From positions 153,145,577 through 153,209,576 of the forward strand of contig CP136065.1 of NCBI GenBank assembly GCA_032622095.1: 64,000 bases of DNA. The letters are read 5' to 3'. This document shows, one piece after another, positions 58,874 through 64,000 of this stretch (position 1 is the stretch's first letter; each line of letters starts with the position of its first letter). Made by a program: the position numbers and the translations under genes. A model generated the notes under the pieces. The model worked only from the letters and a program-made list of their open reading frames with translations. It did not search any database and was not told the DNA's origin. The DNA is from Siphonodentalium dalli (Eukaryota; Mollusca; Scaphopoda; Gadilida; Siphonodentaliidae).

Positions 58874-59110
58874 TTAACCCTTTGTATACTAAATAATGAT
58901 TGATGAACAGTTATCCCACAGGAAGTTTTCAGATAACAAGTTCAACAAAAAAGTTATTTTCTAAACATTTCCATCCAATAAATAAGACTCCTTCTACACT
59001 TGTATTATCTGTTGTCTGCTTATTTTTCCTGAAAACCCCTCCAGATAAATTTTTCTATTAAATAGACCATTCTAATGTATACTTTTATAACTGAGTGGGT
59101 GAAGGGAGAC
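58874..59110. mobile_element. MITE family C, diverged copy
   Basis: TTAACCCTTTGTATACTAAA to ACTGAGTGGGTGAAGGGAGA; the central hairpin is shortened. Confidence 0.8.
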
Positions 59111-59762
59111 ATATAAAGTGCCCTTTTGCACTTCTGTAAAATATTCCATCTGCCACTAATATGTTGATACAAGAAGCAACAAGAAAGACAGTATAAGCAA
59201 CCACCAAGGGTGCTTAATATACCTAAAGGCAGGTGAATGACGTCATATGATTTTTTCTATATCCATCAGTGATTCTTCAAGATCGTGGGTATAGATTTTG
59301 GAGAAATTGTCACGTGACTTCCGGTTAGCAATTAACCGTGTGAAGATTGCAAAAAACGCGGAATTGGAAATGAAGCATCGCGATAAAAATGAAAGTAACT
59401 ACTTCACAACTTACGAAGAATTCACATGTGATTTAAGTCTATTGATTTTATTTAGACCAATTTCGTTGGTCAGCTTAATAAAAACAAAAATGAAGAAGTC
59501 ATGATGATAATCCAGACAAGATTTTACAATTCACGACACGTCTTGTCAATTTGGCATGTCGTCTCCGCCGTGACCACTGCATGATGTTACATAAATTATT
59601 CTTAGCATTATGTCGCCGAAAAAAGGCAAATTTGAGGCACATCATGTGTGGTTACCCACTACGTGTCACGTACGATTCATATTACTAGAATATGTATGCA
59701 GCTAAGTTTCGTCAAAAATACAGATGGATGTGACTATTATTAGTGATTTAAGGTATTTAAGG
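59111..59762. other. unique stretch with E-box and ETS-like site
   Basis: TGTCACGTGACTTCCGGTTA at about 59308-59327 joins a perfect GTCACGTGAC palindrome to an ACTTCCGGT ETS-type site. A 68-codon plus frame starts just before it and a short frame MSPKKGKFEAHH starts at 59610. No gene could be established. Confidence 0.4.
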
Positions 59763-60362
59763 TATTTCCATGCCTCAGCTATGTAATAGGAGGTGGAAAG
59801 TTCAGATGGACCTACACATTCTACTTAATTGTTAAGCAACAGTAATGCCCTATAAGTAATCGACTCCTTAAACACAGCAGAATTATGGGTAACTTTTCAG
59901 GAATTAGTCGGAAATATGGCTTGTTGCCATTCATCGGAAAGCTGTCGGGGAGAGCTTTCCAATGAATGGCAACAAGCCATATTTCCGACTAAATCCAGAA
60001 AAGTTACCCATAATTCTGCTGTGTTTAAGGAGTCGATTACTTAGGGCATTACTGTAGTACACCACATGAAGGAATCATACAGGAATAAGCAGGAAGACAG
60101 CCTTTTCAGGTTATGCCTTCCCCAATAACTCATTGTTTGTAGTACACTAATTATGTAAACAAAATGTTATATTGAGTTATGCATATATAATCAAAGTCAT
60201 AGGAATCTATGTGTTTAGATTCTTGAAGCAGTATTGAACTCAATTAAATTACCTTTCAAGCCTTTTACAAGTTCGAATCATGTACCAGCTTAACAACTAA
60301 GTAGTTTTCTGTGTAGGTCCATCTAAATTTTCCACCTCCTGACATAGCTCAGTCATGGAAAC
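59763..60362. mobile_element. 600-bp TIR element with a family A MITE inside
   Basis: About 75-bp imperfect terminal inverted repeats (TTTCCATGCCTCAGCTATGT at the left; its inverse with changes at the right, around CCACCTCCTGACATAGCTCA) enclose a family A palindrome at 59840-60054 and about 230 bp of unique AT-rich sequence. No coding frame. Confidence 0.8.
59840..60054. mobile_element. MITE family A, full copy nested in a TIR element
   Basis: Complete palindrome with CAGTAATGCCC tips. Confidence 0.92.
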
Positions 60363-62084
60363 CCATTTACGTGGGTCAAAATTTCACATTCGGAAAACCT
60401 TTTCAGTCACTGTACAGTACTATATACTGAAATCTGTGATTTTGTATCATTTTGAATTCCTTGACCTGTACATATAGACTATTATGACAGATATGTATTT
60501 AATATATTTTTGGCAAAATGAGTCAAATTACCACCGGTAAATCTCAGTTTGGTCAAATTTGAAAGGCGACTTTGTTTTCACCTCGCGGATGCCCAAGGGC
60601 GAAGTCGCCAGCCAGAAGGCGAAAACATCACCTGAGTCGCCTCCTAACTTGGGGCCTGTTATAGTATACTGAACAGAGGCTGGCGAGGTGTACGTAATCC
60701 CGCAGTCCCGGCAGTCATAATTATTACAGAGATTGTGCAGCCAGTTGATAGATCATTTGCAACTCTGTTATCTATATGTCCGGTTTTTTCGTTAGTATAC
60801 TGTGAATTCTAAGTCTCTTCATGTCAAAATAAAAATAAAAATGTGATCAATAGAAACCATGGGAAAGCACCTGGTGGAAATGGTTCGAATTATAGGTGCT
60901 TTCAAATCAATTCAAAATCGACAAACATTTTTTAGTCACATCTTTATCGATTTGCAGGGCCCTATAGTATGAGTAGCAAAATGTTGTCTTTCGACATTCA
61001 TGCTTTATTACATCTGAATAAAAACTTTCCCTTTCTTAGAGGTTGTGCCCCTTGCCCCAGGTTGCTTCTGGCACCCCTGAACAAGATCAGGGGTTAATTT
61101 AATTTTTTTAATATGGATAGCATTTTGCAGTACTGGGTAGATTATATATAGCATTCCCTACAAATACATGTTTTTTCATTGTAAATTGGTTTGCAGAAAT
61201 TGGAAATTGCATCGCGAATCCAGTTAATCGAGCCCTGAACAAAATACAAGTAACATACTATAAAGTAACATTTATCTGGGAGCCACGCAGTGATAATATC
61301 CTTTATATTACAAAAAACAGCAACTTCAAAGTCTGGACAAATGAGATGAATTCCACTGTGTCAGTGACCAAAATAATTGCCTGTAGAATTCTGCAATAGC
61401 TATGATAGGAGCAAGACACTGTCACAGTGACATTTGCACTTAATAAGTCAGTGAGAAAATGAGAAACCTGAAAAACTACTCAATATGTTTCCCTGGGAGA
61501 ATACTAATTGACTCTTCCACAATTTCCTTGAGACAGGCATTTAAAATTTATGAATAAGTGTCAATTCTGCAGGAAGTTAATTTATCAAGCTGAGAGGTCT
61601 TGGGATAATTCTGTGAGCAAAGCACCAACTTCACCCCATCAGTGAGAAAATCAGCGATATGAAAAACTCTCCAATAACGAGATTTCACATATTAAAACCA
61701 TGGTTATGTAAACATTACTGTTACAGTGGCATTACAAATTAAAAGTTCAATCAGTCTAATAAGATACAAACGTTTAATCAGAACTTGATGGCAAACATTT
61801 AAAAAGGCCAAAACGTTGAAAAATATTCTGAAAATCATATTTAAACTAAACTACATTTTAAACTGTATTTTAACTTTATAATACTACGTGATTAGCGATG
61901 ATTGTTCGCAATTCACTATTACAGTTTTGTTCGCATAACAATGGTTTCAACATGCAAATTTTGGTATTGGAGAGCTATCAATGAATAATATAAGGATAAA
62001 GTGTTATCCATTTCCCCATGTTCTTCATAGAGATGCGGTTTTCATAGACCTTTATAATTTGTACACATTTACCCACTGCGAATA
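60363..62084. other. unique AT-rich stretch
   Basis: A diverged direct duplication near 61447 and 61640 (TCAGTGAGAAAAT ... GAAAAACT.CTCAATA) is present. No N-terminal exon of the BAIAP3-like gene was recognised. Confidence 0.55.
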
Positions 62085-62304
62085 GTCGATAAGAAGTTCA
62101 ACAAGCGACCATTATGAGATTTAGTGTTAAACCTATTATCTGAACATTTCCCACAAAGAATATGAATCCTGCTCTTGTTATTATCTTTCGTCTGTCTGTC
62201 TGTCATCTGATTTTATTACCAGAACATCCCTCCAAATTAATAATAGACCATTCCAATGTATACTTTTATAAGTCAATGGAAGAATCCATTCAGAATAGAA
62301 AAAG
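62085..62304. mobile_element. MITE family C, left end truncated
   Basis: GATAAGAAGTTCAACAAGCG hairpin followed by the family C right arm (CATCCCTCCAAATTAATAAT to ATTCAGAATAGAAAAAGG). Confidence 0.78.
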
Positions 62305-62489
62305 GCCAATTTATTTTAAACATAAATATTGTATTTCTTTTTAAGAATTTAAGACCCCAGTGTATAAATATATGTTTGGTTGAGAAATGTCCACAAAAGA
62401 CACTATTCCAATGGGATAAAGGATACCATGTTTTTAAAACACGAAGATGTTTCACATGTCAGTAAACATTCAGTTAAAATAATAAAATA

Positions 62490-63204
62490 ACAGATTCCCA
62501 TTGCAGGTGCACAACCCTACCCCCTAACCCTAATCCTAAACCTATTGACCCAAAAATGTAGGAAGAAAAGATCAGACAAAATTATGCATGTAGCAAAAAT
62601 GCTCTAAATCGAAAAAGGGAAATAATTCCACCAAAAAAAGTTGGACATACGTCATAATCGCAGATTCCCATGGTACTAAATATGTGTGCCAAGTTTCAAA
62701 AACATTGACTTAAAAATGTAGGAATTAAAGCTCGGACAAAATTATGCATGTTGCAAAAAATTGTCTATGTCGAAAAAGGGGGATAACTAGAGTAAACATT
62801 TAGTTAAAATATTAATATAACAGAATCCCATTGCAGGTGTACAACCCTACCCCCTAACCCTAATCTCAAACCTATATTGACCAAAAAATGTAGGAAGAAA
62901 AGATCAGACAAAATTATGCATGTTGCAAAAAATTTCTAAGTTGAAAAAGGATGATAACTCCACCAAAAAAAGGATGACAGACATCATTATCGCAGGTGCA
63001 CAGGTTCCCATGGTGGTTGATGTCTGTACCAAGTTTCATGGAAAATGATAAAAATAATGCCTGAGAAAAACTCCAGACAAATCTGTGTCCACGGACGACT
63101 GATGGACAGACGGATGGCTATATAGTCAGATAACGGACGACGGACGGACAAGCCGATTCCAATATACCCCCCCCCCACCACAACTTCATTGCAGGGGGTA
63201 TAAT
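62490..63204 (+). repeat. pearl/Helentron-like element with ~160-bp monomers
   Basis: Repeated AAAATTATGCATGTTGCAAA and GATTCCCATG segments, a GGACGACGGACGGAC tract, and the end hairpin ATACCCCCC ... GGGGGTATAATA. Two monomers carry CCCCTAACCCTAAT. Confidence 0.62.
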
Positions 63205-64000
63205 AACAGGCTCAGTCACTGATGGGTATAACATACATGTATCTGATAATAATTATATTGATTGACAGCTGTGGAAAGATTCTTTGAGCTGGAAGCCATT
63301 TGCCCTGGTCACGGTGGCCTCATGGGAAGGGTATCAATAAATATTCAGTAGTCTCATGTGACCAGTTGTCAAATTTGTGTAGGAAGGACAGAGACTTTTC
63401 ATTGGTCCCCACTGCCCGATCAATGAGGCCAGTCATGATCAATGCTATGGAATGAGAGATGTGGTACGTTAACAGCATCCCAAATACTAATTATTGTAAA
63501 GAGACTAGACCCTTGATGTATTCACATGTTGTATGGTCGCATAAAGTGTTCGCGCTGGACCAAAAAAGTGGCCAAATGAAATTTTCAGTGGCCAAAACAA
63601 TTGATGACTAAATTATATTTGTTAAATATATAACTCTCTGACTCTATATTGTGTCGCTGACACCATCATGTTCGCAAACTAATCAAGTAATGGGCTGTGT
63701 TAGTTATCATTGTTATCTTTGCCGAAATAAAACAACAGTCTGTTACTTATTATCGTTAGGTGTTGAATACCTATTGTTGTATTAATATGGTGTGAAGCCC
63801 AGTTGTTATAAGACGGGAGGCAGTTTACAACATGCCATCACAGGTACTTCAAATTAGAGGACAATGCATTTACGTATTTCATCTTACACGCCGCCTAATC
63901 AACAAACTGTGATATAACAAGGGCCGAGATTAAGGTCTTTGACAATTAGTAATCACCTCTGTACCACCATCACCATTCAATCAATGCTCCCCTCACAAAA
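63205..64000. other. unique stretch to window end
   Basis: No coding or repeat feature recognised. Confidence 0.55.

Overview
The window looks like nuclear DNA from a lophotrochozoan animal, probably a bivalve or other mollusc. It is AT-rich, protein-coding content sits in short exons with clean GT-AG boundaries separated by multi-kilobase introns, and most of the rest is short palindromic transposons (MITEs) plus repeats built like the bivalve pearl/Helentron family. The organism is an inference; no species-diagnostic gene is present. There is no sign of bacterial or viral genome organisation.

One gene is supported. On the minus strand, twelve exons between 58337 and 986 encode about 450 residues of a BAIAP3/UNC13D (Munc13-4) type protein, a C2-MUN regulator of vesicle and secretory-granule fusion. 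In gene order: N-terminal helical segment (58170-58337), first strands of the C2A domain (50366-50432), then a stretch where the rest of C2A and the first half of the MUN region are missing (it includes a 100-N assembly gap at 49626-49725), then MUN/MHD exons at 47079, 27176, 25413, 13390, 10441, 8594, 7527, 6229, 1684 and 986. Phases agree across every junction for which both exons are present. The 5' and 3' ends, including C2B, lie outside the window.

The introns are almost entirely repeats. The largest (27333-47078) holds an 8.3-kb, roughly 36-bp-unit minisatellite (34583-42925) with higher-order structure, a 1.1-kb foldback element (33140-34235), and an old transposon copy broken by two younger MITEs and a LINE ORF1 fragment. 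The intron 13459-25412 holds a GC-richer block with retroelement-like and SINE-like pieces and a tandem array (18475-23001) of three 648-bp TIR elements separated by two 1.29-kb spacers. I label the repeat families A to I for cross-reference: A, near-perfect palindrome with CAGTAATGC tips and TA flanks; B, TTAA-flanked palindrome with AGGTACTC tips; C and D, TTAA-flanked with CCCTTT tips, piggyBac-like; E, GCAGAATGAGGTCCCC hairpins; F, TIR with TATCTTGCCCACTGAAC; G, the 648-bp GGTAGC element; H, a 370-bp insert; I, a GGTTCGATGGG-containing repeat. A 2.36-kb hAT-type element with a perfect 8-bp target duplication lies at 53422-55781. No RNA gene, CRISPR array or intact transposase was found.
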